A program made the position numbers and the translations under genes. Below are positions 46,101-56,429 of a stretch of DNA of 64,000 nt, in pieces. The stretch is from Meghimatium bilineatum. Its lineage: Eukaryota > Mollusca > Gastropoda > Stylommatophora > Philomycidae. Below the pieces are notes generated by a model, which saw only the letters and a program-made list of their open reading frames with translations, was not told the origin of the DNA and did not search any database. Positions within the stretch are counted from its first letter, which is position 1; each line of letters begins with the position of its first letter. The stretch is from contig CM067298.1 in the NCBI GenBank assembly GCA_034231615.1, forward strand, positions 56,324,883 to 56,388,882, given 5' to 3'.

Positions 46101-48293
46101 ATAGAATTAGTGAAGCAAGTTGAAGAGCAAGAAGGGTAAGGGAAGACCAAGAGAGAAGATGCTTGACATTGTGATAAGGGAGAACATTGGAAATGATTGG
46201 CAGTACACGAGACAGAAGGTTGTGGACAGACATGATAACCAATGCCACATGTGGAAATGGACTATAAGAAGATTCCTTTTCCATGTTCGAAATGAAGGAA
46301 CTTTATAGATATCAGCGCCAATTTATAATTAAATAAATTGTCATTAACCAACTGAGAACTGTAAATGTCAGGATACACTCAAGGGAATATTGGATCAACT
46401 ATGGATATGTCCCATGTGCAATGATGATCTCATGACTAACTAATTAAAAGCGTGCATACATGTCAACTTCCAGAATGATTATTCTGTAATTCAAAACAAA
46501 ATAGTCCTAAAATTCAGTATTTTTTACCAGTAATATATAAAGAGTATTTTACTAAAAGCCAATACAAAAGCATATACTCAACAAAATAATATAGGGTGTG
46601 TCTATAGTCGCTGTGCACTGACGTCACACTAAAATGATGTAGTGTTATCATCAATGTCCATGAGTGCATAGTCACTTTGTAGACACCTGATAAAGTATCT
46701 GTACAAGTTGACAAGTATGTTTTATATGTGTGCGTGCATGTGCACATTTAACATTGTAGTATCTTGTGTATAGTAATAGTGTTAATTTTTCTTGAAGGTG
46801 AGGTCGTCGAATGTCCACATGATGGCTGCAATTTTAAGTCTTTATATGAGAGATCCTTGCAGAAGCACTTGAAACAGAAACACTCCAAGGAAAAGACACA
46901 GGTCTGTTATATCTGTGGCTTCCAAACAAGGCACACTTCTTCCCTAAGTAAACACATGATGTTACACAGAGACTTGAAGCCATATAAATGTGCTCATTGT
47001 TCTTTTACTGCCCTGTATCCCTCAGAGGTGATTTCACATGCTAAGAACAAACATTTAAAGCAAAAAAGATTTTCCTGCCCATTGTGTCAGTTTCAAACAA
47101 GTTATCCTTTGGCAATTCAGAAACATGTTGAGCGCCACAGTGGAACTAGAGGATATTCATGTTCAGTGTGTGGCAAAGCTCTAGAGAGTATGTATAAAGC
47201 TAAGAAGCATATGATGAAGGAGCATGGTTGTACTGATTACAAAATAATAAATGAGGCCAATACTGAAAAGGTGAAACCCAATGACTTCAAAATAAAAACT
47301 AGTGAAAGTAAATTAGATGACTCTTACCATGTTGTGGTAGTTAATGCAGTGACAGCAAAGAAGGAAGATGTGAAGAAGCATATGACTGATGCTGCTACTG
47401 ATGATATCCACATATCAAGCACCCCTCCTACGATATCTGGTCAACCTAATGCAACATCAGACAATTTGATGTCAACATCTTTAGATCATGAATCTAATCT
47501 GTTTAACGGCAGTTCAAATCCAAGCCAAGGTGGCAACCACATGCCAAGTAAAGGAGGCAACCCTATGTTATCAGCTACAACAAATGACCTTGGAGATACT
47601 GATAACTCGCTCATAGAGGACTCCCTTTTTGATCTCATGTCAGACTTCCCAAGACCACCTGCCCTGAATAGGTCACAATCTGCAAGCACACTCATGTTTG
47701 CATCATTTTCACCCCATGTTGTAGATAGATCAATGACGCCCGACTTTTTCTTTACAGACAGTCCTTCTGTAGGCTCATTTTTTTCAAATTTTCCATCTAA
47801 AACTTTAGACTCTGAGTCTTTGACTCTTGGAAATTTAGCAAACTTTGACCACACATCTCATTCAGCAGCAGTTCCACAATCCAACAATGGTCTTCTTGCA
47901 TCATCTTCATCAATTAGAGGGACAAACACCCCATCACCAATTCTACCAGGTTTTATCAGTTCCACTGGGGCAGGAAGTATGACCTCTCTGAATGCAGGAG
48001 GCATGACTTCATCTCTCATACAAGAAAATGTATGTATGGATGTGGATGCATTGCTCCCTACTTCTGTCTTATCTTTGTCTCACCTGAATGCAGATAGTGG
48101 CACAGAATGTTCTACAGAAAAAAACTCTGAAGTATTTGTTACAGCTAATTCAGACTTTACTGTAATGAATCAAGGGTTTTCAAATGAAATACATGTAGCT
48201 GTTGCTTCAATTCGTTCACCTGATGCATGTAGTAATGGACAGCAAAGCCAGTGCATTGCTGAAGAATCTCCATTCCCAGAAAATGCATTATGA
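39183..48293 (+). CDS. C2H2 zinc-finger protein, nine fingers (gene overview)
   Basis: Three plus-strand exons (39183..40164, 42994..43095, 46798..48293) join in frame at GT-AG junctions and give 859 codons before TGA. Nine C2H2 fingers sit in the middle: three end exon A, one is exon B, and five begin exon C (about residues 249-507). The spacing is mostly Cx2Cx12Hx3-4H, and Cx4C in the fifth. The fingers resemble those of multi-finger nuclear DNA-binding proteins. The N-terminus has a CKVCWTC cluster and no recognised domain. The C-terminal 350 residues are Ser/Asn/Pro-rich, as in a regulatory tail. I could not assign an orthologue; REST-like and hunchback-like proteins share the finger style but not the rest. 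Further noncoding 5' exons are possible. Introns contain SINE-like copies, retroposon pieces and a palindrome. Confidence 0.9.
40780..41053 (+). mobile_element. SINE-like element A, full-length copy
   Basis: 274 bp, the same length as the copy at 29762, with a 9-bp target-site duplication, TACTAGGAA, on both sides. Few differences from the reference copy. It lies in the first intron of the zinc-finger gene. Confidence 0.88.
41078..41272 (+). mobile_element. SINE-like element A, internally shortened copy
   Basis: Matches both ends of element A but lacks part of the middle. It starts 25 bp after the full-length copy at 40780-41053 and has the same orientation. Confidence 0.7.
41799..42000 (-). 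mobile_element. SINE-like element B, possibly extended
   Basis: Matches B through GGTCTGGCACATCAGTCTTCG and runs about 40 bp further, so the far boundary is uncertain. Confidence 0.7.
42009..42288 (-). mobile_element. SINE-like element A, full-length copy
   Basis: Full-length and well conserved, with a short flanking repeat (AGGAAAT). It lies directly beside a SINE-like B copy (41799-42000) in the first intron of the zinc-finger gene. Confidence 0.85.
42994..43095 (+). CDS. Zinc-finger gene, coding exon B (one finger)
   Basis: This 102-nt exon lies between a ctacag acceptor and a gtaagt donor. It encodes DFTQMTGKNKLQCDDCGYRA and continues RNVASLKEHKRKHTG, one complete C2H2 finger (Cx2Cx12Hx3H). 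Its phases (two bases in, one out) fit exons A and C exactly. Joining to exon C gives HTGEVVEC, a normal inter-finger linker position. Confidence 0.92.
43181..43392 (+). mobile_element. 5' fragment of element C
   Basis: Starts GGGGTGCAAAGGGATTTGCA and follows the 5' end of element C (GTTAGCAGGTAAC). It is diverged and lacks the minisatellite part. It begins about 85 bp after exon B of the zinc-finger gene. Confidence 0.6.
43511..43781 (-). mobile_element. SINE-like element A
   Basis: A full-length, moderately diverged copy in the second intron of the zinc-finger gene. It has the CCTTAGTCGCCTCATATAAC block and the usual AGTGTTGCTATTCTTTG end. Confidence 0.8.
44030..44400 (+). mobile_element. 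Decayed RNase H-like LINE piece
   Basis: The plus strand has IPRHGGVEENE, like the GHxGVxGNExAD motif of LINE RNase H, in a frame with stops. Weak. Confidence 0.35.
44440..45000 (-). mobile_element. Decayed LINE (RT palm and C-terminus)
   Basis: Shares the block CTATCCATGTGTACCGCTAG with 61800. Further right the minus strand matches an RT palm segment with decay. Confidence 0.55.
45060..45385 (-). mobile_element. LINE 3' fragment (repeat shared with 1500 and 15105)
   Basis: Third copy of the block, with CTGCTAGACTGTATCCTGTC and TCAAGTAAGTCTCACCC. Just to its left is a short tandem duplication (CAGGTCAGGAAAT, 45008 and 45039). Confidence 0.6.
45476..45910. mobile_element. Large palindrome (foldback) with 12-bp flanking duplication
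   Basis: Two arms of about 180 bp (45476-45653 and 45694-45878) are near-perfect reverse complements around a 40-bp loop. CATAATTAGTTA flanks both sides (45464-45475 and 45911-45922). The inner arm ends carry AAGGCCTATTGGTCCGAAAC, like the Penelope-type motif at 32937-32990. It lies in the second intron of the zinc-finger gene. Probably an inverted pair of Penelope-like terminal repeats; no ORF. Confidence 0.8.
46085..46285 (+). mobile_element. LINE 3' end fragment
   Basis: The plus strand contains KSKKGKGRPREKMLD and RQKVVDRHDNQCH, the same C-terminus type as 33880-34165. Confidence 0.65.
46798..48293 (+). CDS. Zinc-finger gene, terminal coding exon C (five fingers and serine-rich tail)
   Basis: The acceptor is tttttcttgaag at 46797. 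Five C2H2 fingers follow: CPHDGC, CYIC, CAHC, CPLC and CSVC. About 350 residues rich in Ser, Asn, Thr and Pro come next, with a local near-repeat (PSQGGNHMPSKGGNPMLS), ending in TGA. There is no transmembrane segment or other domain. The upstream reading frame also has a short in-frame extension before 46798, but exon B joins precisely here. Confidence 0.92.
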
Positions 48294-48600
48294 AAAATAC
48301 CTTCACACCTCCAGAACACAAAATAGAAAGTTGTAGTGAACATAGACTGTAAAAACAGAAATGTTGTACACTCCAACAGCAAACAAGACTTTGTACAGAA
48401 AGCTACACCTCCAAAGCTGTATTATCGTCATTAACACTTTGTTGACCAGGAATCCAGAGCATACTTATCTCCCATTACCAAGAGTATTCACAAATTACAT
48501 GCCATCTTTAAAAATGTGTATAAAATTTAACTCATAACATAGCTGTCAAATTTCCAATGTGTCATAATGAATATTTGTGTATTATGAATAAATCTGAAAT
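48294..48600 (+). promoter_or_regulatory. 3' UTR and candidate polyadenylation signals of the zinc-finger gene
   Basis: AATAAA occurs at 48587-48592, about 300 nt after the stop codon, and again at 48692. Part of this stretch (from about 48440) belongs to a repeat that recurs near 61240, so the gene may use a poly(A) signal supplied by that repeat. Confidence 0.5.
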
Positions 48601-48770
48601 CCCTAGAATTATTTCAAGAGCCAAATCATATTTATTATGATGATGGGATTCGTTTTACATTACATTCAACATATCACACAAACTCATTTGCAATAAATTT
48701 TGAATTGTTAAAGAATTCACTTACAAACTACGCCTTAGGACTATTGTGGAATTACTATCCAATATGAGCC
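48440..48770 (+). repeat. Dispersed repeat D, copy 1
   Basis: Shared with 61235-61640 along about 300 bp: AGCATACTTATCTCCCATTA, TGTGTCATAATGAAT and ATTTCAAGAGCC. It overlaps the 3' UTR of the zinc-finger gene. Type unknown. Confidence 0.6.
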
Positions 48771-49647
48771 ATTTTCTTTATATTATCGCTATGGTTGCAG
48801 TATTACAGCTAATTACTACAAGTATCATAGCTAATTTGACTTTCGTCACCAAGGATATATATACACCAGAAATTCTACCATGGTCAAACTTTGTTCAGCA
48901 AAGTGTTAAGCTAGACAGTTGTTAAATTATATTACTGCTCTGTACCCAGTCACATAGACAAAACTAGCTTGGGTTTTTGTCCAAGGCAGAGGCATCAGAA
49001 ACAATTGCCATGGGAACCAAAATTAAATAGAATTTAGTCTAGGTAAATGCCCAGGGCAACAAGTCATAGTTTCTGCTCTCTTTCAGTCAGCACAAGTCAA
49101 AGCAGAACTAACTTCATTGCATTCTTTAGACATTCACCACCCAGTCTCATTAAAAAAGTGAACAAGGTGAAAAATTGTTTACTGGTACATAAGTAATCAA
49201 GGAATTTAATTCCTTTGATTCTTGACAGGGAGTATCAAATATTGTTGACTTGATGTATTTTGTTGAAAACACAGCCCTGTGTTATTAATTCTGTGTTGTA
49301 GGCCTATGGCCGAAATATGTTGGTTTTAATGCAAAATTGTTAATAAATTAAAGATCAAAGCTATATCACAAATGTTTTGACCTGCTTGCATGTTTTATGC
49401 GTGTTGAAAAATATTTTACATTTTTAAATATTATAGCAGTTGGCATTAGCAAATGTTCTCAAAAAGGCACGTTTTTCCATAAACTAGCAGGACAGCATAC
49501 TTGGTATCAAATGACAGAGAACTGTATATGGATATATCAGACAATTGCTGAAACAAATAATAAAAAAAAATTCCTCTCTTCCTGATGCTTTACTTAGTTA
49601 AACATTTAGTGGAAGCCGATAGCAAGAATTATATTCTTTTTTTTTTC

Positions 49648-49833
49648 TTAAGCGTTTTTTCTCAAAACTCCTGCTGATTAACGGGATGTAATTTGGAGAA
49701 TTGAATGTGTTGTGTCATTTACAGCTCTGCAGCAATATCTGCACCTTTCAGCATGACACATACAATTTCAGTATCGCTTATGGGTGACTGTGACCCTATA
49801 TAGGACAATCAACTCTGCCTCATAACCTCCTAG
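49648..49833 (-). mobile_element. SINE-like element A, left half, split by a LINE
   Basis: The first part of an A copy as read on the plus strand. It breaks off in CTCATAACCTCCT and resumes at 50708 with the same 13 bases, so the 0.87-kb sequence between is a nested insertion. Confidence 0.85.
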
Positions 49834-50707
49834 GAACAGAAATCCAGGTAGGACAATACTTAAGGAATGGACAGTAAAATGAGACAACAGTGTAAAAGGA
49901 AGACATGCACATGCAATGCTAAAAGGACCCACTAGGACCACTCAAATCAAGGAAGAGCTGAAAATACATGCCAATAGGAAAGTTCTAGGACTTAGACTGG
50001 GAAAATCATTACATTATATACTCGAACCAATATGTGAAGAGGAAAATACAATAGCTCATTTCCTACTCCACTGTCATAAATATGACCATCATAGGCAAGA
50101 ACTAAAAGATTACTACCTAAACAATAAAATACCATATAAATTAGAAAAGGTTCTGGGCCATGATGTACCATCAGATAGACTAAAACTAATTAAATAATTT
50201 ATAACCAGGACTAAAGCCCTAATTAAAAAATCTAACCAAGTCAAAACAAAGTAAGTCATTGTTTGTCATCAGTCTTTCTATAGGTCTCTCTCCACAGCTT
50301 TCAACAAATACAACTGAGGAACGCTCACCACAGGATACGACTGGCAATATGGACAATTTTTGGCATAATCGCACGCACGGTTTTCAAAACTCCCCCAGAC
50401 ATTAGTGTCACTCTTAAATAAAAAAGCAATACCGCCGGAAATAAACAGCTTCATACAACTAGCAACATAACATACTTTTGCAATAACAGCGCGCACGGTT
50501 CTCAATTCGCCCAGACCATAGGGTCACAAATAAACATCAACCTCACCTAGCAATATAGATAATTCATAGCAATAGCACGCACGGCTTTCCAAACACCCAG
50601 ACCATTAGGTCACATTTAGATAAAAGCTAATACGGCCTGATATAACCAAAATATACTTGTCTTAGGTTGAAAGGGTCGTGCCTCAGCTAAGAGGCTTTAA
50701 TCCCACA
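49834..50707 (+). mobile_element. 5'-truncated LINE nested in a SINE-like element
   Basis: About 0.87 kb flanked by the 13-bp duplication CTCATAACCTCCT. It encodes a LINE C-terminus (49916-50197) with a C..H..C knuckle (CEEENTIAHFLLHC). The rest is a 3' UTR holding about three diverged units around GCACGCACGG (near 50370, 50490 and 50575), and it ends in AACAAACAAA. It is a different family from the LINE at 3757. Confidence 0.85.
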
Positions 50708-50811
50708 TTTAACAAACAAACTCATAACCTCCTTAGTCGCTCTTTAGACATGCATGGAAGGTAAACGGTGTCTGCATTCTCTGCTCCACTTTCAGGCCTC
50801 AGCAACACATA
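50708..50811 (-). mobile_element. SINE-like element A, right half, split by a LINE
   Basis: Continues the copy from 49648-49833 after the nested LINE: CTCATAACCTCCTTAGTCGC and on to the usual end. The shared 13 bases are the LINE's target-site duplication. Confidence 0.85.
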
Positions 50812-52560
50812 GATGAGCAAGACTATGTTTTAATTTAAAGAATGGCGCTGCTGTAGTCAGATGTGTCATGCAACATACATTTTAGTAACACATACAGTAT
50901 ATATACTTAGGCTATCAGACTTTACATAATAACTTAAACAGACACAGAAAATTTGACAATGTTCATGTTTATTACAGTTTGGAAGCATATAATAATCAAC
51001 TATATCATTACTTTGAAGTTATTACAGTTTATGTGTCTATATTATCTAGGTGCACATAGCAAACTGTAATAGCAACCTAAAATATGGCTCAAATTTTCCA
51101 ACCAACAAAATTTCTCAACAGAGTGCATCTAATTAATATATTAAAATTAATGAAACTTTAAAACAAAACTGAGTGAATGTGTTACTGTTTTGTCAATCTA
51201 AACTTAAACTTTCAAATTAAAACAGCTTTAAATATAGTACATGTTGCACAATCTGTAAGCAGAATAATTTTAAAATGTCAAGATATAGCTACTTTTGTGC
51301 ATATTAAGTGTATTCTGTCCCTTGATAAAGAACTGTTTTAGTAAAAAAAACAAAATTCATTTTTTGTACTTCTGAAAAAAATATCATTGTTTTGGTTAAT
51401 CTTTTCTTTTATTATAAATATACACAATAATTTTGAACTGAATCTCCATCTGCATTCACTCTCATTCAACCAGCACTCAAATTAATGGGAGACTGCAGTA
51501 AAATTGTGCACAGAGTGATATATAAATATAATAAATTATTTCTTATTATGAACTGTTATATCTTTACAGACTACGAGTCTTCAAACTGCAGCCTCTCTTG
51601 TGGCTGATATTTATAATCAGCACAAATTTCATGTGATTAGGCAAGGGAGCAAACCTCAATTACTAACTTCACCACAAAGGAAAACACTATTAGGTCACTT
51701 GCAAGCTTCACGGAACAGCAATCAGTATATTAAAAATTGCAAAATATAATATTAAAATCATGCTATATTTAACATCACCACAATTTAAAAATAAAACAAA
51801 TTCTACTTCAATCATAGCCTGCAAAATAAATATGACAAATTATAGTTCTAAAAATGAATACGCTACACATAGAAAAATGTCACGTCACCTGTTACAGGCA
51901 TTTCAAAAAGTATGAACAACAATAGACTCCCACACCTCAGAACAATGATGTTACAGATAATTAAAGATAATTATCATTGATTAAAATCTGTTTAAAACTA
52001 AGAAAAGTATTGCATTATTTGTATACACACCTGTGTAGTATAAAGACTAAACAGAATTTTCAATCATTTTGTTTTTTAATTTTGATAGCTATGTGTGAAG
52101 CTGATTTTATCTTTAACATTATTGCTGAAAATATATATATGAACAAACTGAATCAAATGGTTCTGGATCTATTGGATTTCCATTTTCACACATTAAAAAC
52201 TGAATAATTTATATTATACGCTGAAGAATCCCTATTCTAATCTGGTCATTGTTATATTTCCTAAAATGTCCATTATTTTCCCCGATAAAAGTGCCTCTAA
52301 AGTACATGTACAAATTTAGCCTAATGTTAAAAGTAGTGACCTTGTAGTAAGAAATGAACAGTATTCATCATTGATCCCAGCAACACACAAGCAACTCTAT
52401 CTACATGCATATCGCTAAATGTTTTACAACCTTGTAGTCAGAAAGAAACAGTATTCATCATTATTGGAGTCCGGCATTTTACGTCATGATACTGGATGCT
52501 GCTGAAATAACAAAAATGTTTATGTACTTTGGAAGTGAAACTGTTTTCATATGCAATATT
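50812..52560. other. Gene-free AT-rich stretch
   Basis: No exon or repeat recognised, except a partial tandem duplication around 52337-52465 (ACCTTGTAGT.AGAAA and CAGTATTCATCATT twice). Confidence 0.5.
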
Positions 52561-52569
52561 TAACTTGAC

Positions 52570-52798
52570 TCTTCTGAATTTGTGTTGACTTCTGCAGACT
52601 AGCAGGATATAGTCCAAGTAACGGACTGAGCTGTGTCATGGTGTACAGCTTGGCTGAAATATATAGACCTTTCAGTCAGATACATCAAACTTAATATTGT
52701 TTTGGGTCACTTTGACCATTTATGGAACAAAACAGCCAACCTCCCTTGCAGGTCACAGTGCCGCCACTCTTTGCTCCTTTTAGGGCTTCAGCAATACC
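52570..52798 (-). mobile_element. SINE-like element A, shortened
   Basis: A diverged copy lacking much of the CTCCTTAGTCGC block. Ends in GGGCTTCAGCAATACC. Confidence 0.7.
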
Positions 52799-53049
52799 AT
52801 CACATTTTAATTAAAAGTACTGTATTTTCATTCTTTGCGTCTTGTCATAATTTAATAAAATGTGAGTTATGTATCAGTTATCACCAAAAAAAACCCAGAG
52901 TAGTACAGAATAAACGCTTCATAAGAAGCAGTATCAAAGTTCAGAGACTATGTGATTAGGCTACTGTTCAACAAATATGATTGCAATACTGAAGGTCACT
53001 AATTTGAAGCCTCCTGAATTGTGTTCTGAGAAGTTTCATTCTATCTACA

Positions 53050-53295
53050 ATCCTATTCTGCATTCATTCTCACACTCCTGGAGAATGGCATGCACTGTTT
53101 CATGGTTTACAACTTAGCCAAGATATCTGCATCTTTTGTCCTGACACATCCAACTTCAGCATGGCTTTTAGCTCACTTTGACCCTCTATAGTATTGTACA
53201 TTCAACCTCAAAACCTCCTTAGCTGCTTCTTACAGCACGTGTCACATAACTGTGTCACTATTCTTTGATTCTCTTTCTGATCTCGGCAACACACA
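53050..53295 (-). mobile_element. SINE-like element A, diverged
   Basis: A near-complete copy. Its last bases and about 35 bp of flank (ACACAAGCAACTCTATCTAC) recur at 52384-52422, a small segmental duplication. Confidence 0.75.
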
Positions 53296-53340
53296 AGCAA
53301 CTCTATCTACATGCACATCGCTAAAAGTTGTGTATATTTG

Positions 53341-53609
53341 TTAGGACTGCTCTATGATTAAAGAAGGTTGAAATATTTCAATACTTGCATCAAGTTTTAC
53401 TTTTAGCTCTGCAAATCTGCTACAAAGACCTTCAAAATATTTCAATGTTTCATCAGCTTTTGGTGAACAGTCAGTCGGGCACTGATTTTTTAATGGCATG
53501 CATGCTGCAAGGCTAATTAAGGGCCTGTTGCAGATGACAACTGTTGAGGGTGAGCATTTACTGGTAAAATATAATGAAATGTTTATAAAATTAATCACTG
53601 ATGACTGCA
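53341..53609 (-). other. Unassigned open frame, possible terminal exon
   Basis: The minus-strand frame CSPSTVVICNRPLISLAACM followed by PKADETLKYFEGLCSRFAEL and KVKLDASIEIF is protein-like, and a ttttaccag acceptor lies near its start. It ends in a stop and is not linked to a repeat. I cannot identify it or join it in phase with nearby exons. Confidence 0.3.
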
Positions 53610-53648
53610 ATCAGACAATCTGAGACATTAGTTATAAAGTCTGCTGGG

Positions 53649-53808
53649 AGATCTGTCCCATCCTATCAAAGTGACCCATAAGTCATACTGAAGTAGGATG
53701 TGTCCGGTTAACAAATGCAGATATCACAGCCAAGCTGCAAACCAGAACACAAAGAATCCTGTTCTCTGGACTGCATCCAAATTTTAAGAATGATCACAGA
53801 AAAATAAT
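53649..53808 (+). mobile_element. SINE-like element A, 3' two-thirds
   Basis: Opposite orientation to its neighbours. Matches from the TATCAAAGTGACCCATAAG block to CTGCATCC and a diverged tail. Confidence 0.65.
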
Positions 53809-53910
53809 CTAAGATGCATGTTTTTGCTGAGATGATTGTTCCCTAGCTATTGACGCTTCATCACAAGCAGTGTTGTCTTTAACATGTGCCCAGAACTTCA
53901 TGAGAGGATT

Positions 53911-54066
53911 AACAACCCTTTCAACCTGATACATCCAACTTCAGCATGTCCTCTGGGTCACCATAGGAGGAGACAACTACACCCCCAAAAACCTTCTTAG
54001 TCGTCTGCCTCCTATGACAGATAACTCACTTCTTTGTTCCCTCTTGGGCCTGGAAATATACAGGTG
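53911..54066 (-). mobile_element. SINE-like element A, fragment
   Basis: The 5' half in sense orientation, with the CATCCAACTTCAGCATG and CCTTCTTAGTCGTC blocks. Confidence 0.65.
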
Positions 54067-54177
54067 TTTAGTTTTTGTTTGGTGCTGTTGCTAAATAAAA
54101 TAAAAAACTGGAAGGGAAGAAGACTACTAAATTTATACTTACCCATAAACATTGCAACCCTTTTAAAATTCAGAATG

Positions 54178-54254
54178 TCAAAGATCCTCATGATATTTAG
54201 AATACAATGTTACTCTCTCTAAACGGTTCTTGAATTTTCCTGCTACACTGGCAA
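54178..54254 (-). CDS. Possible last exon of the same small protein
   Basis: After a strong ttttttcag acceptor, the frame set by 57293-57449 reads ASVAGKFKNRLERVTLYSKY and HEDL, then stops. A good gtaagt donor follows 43 bp later. This stretch could therefore instead be a 5' UTR exon whose own coding begins at an ATG near 54188 (MRIFDILNFKRVAMF). Confidence 0.3.
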
Positions 54255-54361
54255 CTGAAAAAACAAAAAAAAAGATAAGACGTGATAATATTATACAGTG
54301 TGGTCTTATAACAAATTGGTCTGAACTGATGAAATATTTATGTAATAAAGATTACCTATAT

Positions 54362-55314
54362 TCAAGGGCTGTTCAATAAGTTTCAGGAATAATTTTTCTT
54401 TTCAAGAAAACCTAGTACATAGAGCATTGTTATGTGCCAGGTGCATGTGATGATCACGTGGCTAATTTATATGTACAAAACTGGAAGTATGTAACTTCTG
54501 CGTGGAATCCTATAAGTGAAGGTGATCTAGTTTGTGTCAACGCATTTCAAAAATGGAAACTAATCTTCAACAATGTGTCTGAACCAATTTCTGTTTTTAT
54601 CTTCAAGAAACGAGTTTTGAAATGCTGCCATCAGCTTTCAGAGAGTTCTAAGTATATTTACAACATTTTAGTGATATTCTCTTTTCAATTGTGACCATTG
54701 ATTGTTTGAAGATACCCTCTGCAGCCACCCCCATCAAGACAGGCCATCATCACCCACGTGATATTTGTAGATCATTTGGTATATGCCATAAAACCATAAC
54801 TGAAGATTTGCAATTGAAAAGGGATGTACATTATATTGTCATCCTACATGTTACGAGAAATGTAATCTAGAATCCACTGAGATGATAGGTGTGACTCCCA
54901 AGACCTAGTTGAATTACAAAGAGTTTTTCCACGGTTTTCCACAATTGGATTGTACATTATGACAATGCTTCTGCACATAAATCTGTCACCACAAACACAT
55001 TTTGATGAAGTGACATTGCATTCTTCCCACAAACCCTATACTCACTTGATCTTGCTCAGTGCGACTTCCTTGTTTCCGCAACTTGGAGAACAATGAAAGG
55101 TTGCTGATTTAATGACAGGAGATTTTAGACAAAACAACAGAAGAATGCAGGCTATTTCCAAAAAGTGCCTACAAATGGGGCTTCATTTATTGGAGAGCTA
55201 GAATATATTTATACAATGACAAGGTCCTACTTTCAAGGAGATACAACCAATGTCTGTAAGTATAACAGTTTTCTGGAACAAAAATTTCCTGGGAACTTAT
55301 TGAACTTTGTACAA
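54362..55314 (+). mobile_element. Decayed mariner-type DNA transposon
   Basis: The left end GGGCTGTTCAATAAGTTTCA and the right end, reversed, GTTCAATAAGTTCCCAGGAA form the inverted repeats typical of mariner. Between them are decayed transposase pieces in more than one frame: YNDKVLLSRRYNQCL near the end, and a HNDNASAHKS-like stretch near 54960. About 110 bp around 54838-54945 is foreign and recurs inverted at 55800-55912. It has many disruptions and is inactive. Confidence 0.75.
54838..54945 (+). repeat. Inverted repeat arm 1
   Basis: About 105 bp (TTGTCATCCTACATGTTACG onward) that recurs in reverse complement at 55800-55912 with few differences. This arm lies inside the decayed mariner. 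Confidence 0.8.
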
Positions 55315-55799
55315 TTACAAGAATTAAAAATTAATCATGGATTTAGAAAAGTACTGTTAAATAGGGAATTGTGTTATAAACATAACAGTAATGATATATA
55401 TACTTGCTTCATGTTAAATGAGATTTTTCTTCTCCAATTCCAACCAAGAAAAACATATAATCACTAACCACAGTTTGTAAGGAAATACTTCTTAACTCGT
55501 GATCTACATTATTGCACTATGGCAAAAAACTGGTAATTTCCTCAATGTGGCACATAATATTTTAAAGGTTACATATTTCAATCAATACAGCTTCCTTTCT
55601 ATAAGCGATAATCTTTCAAATTGTGTTGGATCCAGTTTTGTACAGAATGTTCATCTTCTACTGAATCTGGTTCTATTAATCTTTTGTGCATAAAATGAAA
55701 CTATAAATCACTTAGTACTTTATTCTAAAAGTATCCAGTAACTATCATCATGCATTAACAAATCTTTAAATCTAAGAATACTGGTATCCCATGAGGTTC

Positions 55800-55912
55800 A
55801 GGGTTTAACCGTGGAAAAACTCTTTGTAATTCAACTAGGTCTTGAGAGTCACACCTATCATCTCAGTGGATTCTAGATTACATTTCTCGTAACACGTAGG
55901 ATGACAATAATA
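55800..55912 (-). repeat. Inverted repeat arm 2
   Basis: Reverse complement of 54838-54945, about 850 bp away and outside the mariner. No gene content. Confidence 0.8.
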
Positions 55913-56009
55913 TTATCATCTGGAAAGTCATAATGGCTCCAGCAGTGGTAGGTTTTAACCTTCACTTCACTAGTTTTGTCAGATGTTCTTTGGTTTCACT
56001 CTTCCCACG

Positions 56010-56390
56010 TATTGTGCAGTACAATTTGGTTCTATTTATTGGCACCTTTTATTCACTGTATATAGAACACAAGACATTTATATCTGTCCTGCAGCAGATG
56101 AACAAACTTGCAGGTTATCAGGATCTGCTTTTGGCAGTGGTGAAACAGCGTAATAGTTTGGTGTGGACATGTGGCAAGACATGATTCGCTTTCTAAAGTT
56201 TTTTTGTGTGGCGCTGCCAAGGGTGGAGAGGAGAACAGAAAGTCCTGGATTGATAGCATCAGGGAATGGTTGGGGCGTGATTTTTCTACACTCTTCTGAA
56301 TGGCTGAGGATATAGTTGTTTGGGGAGCTTTTCATACTGATGTATCCAGTGTAGCAACACTATAATTCTTGGCAGGTTATGGGTCTTATT
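56010..56390 (+). mobile_element. LINE C-terminal fragment
   Basis: The plus strand has VKQRNSLVWTCGKT and, after breaks, a basic repeat and an EW(T)G-type segment, the order seen at the end of many LINE ORFs. Confidence 0.6.
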
Positions 56391-56429
56391 ATTATTCACT
56401 GTGATCTACAAATCTCTTCTTTCTCATCC

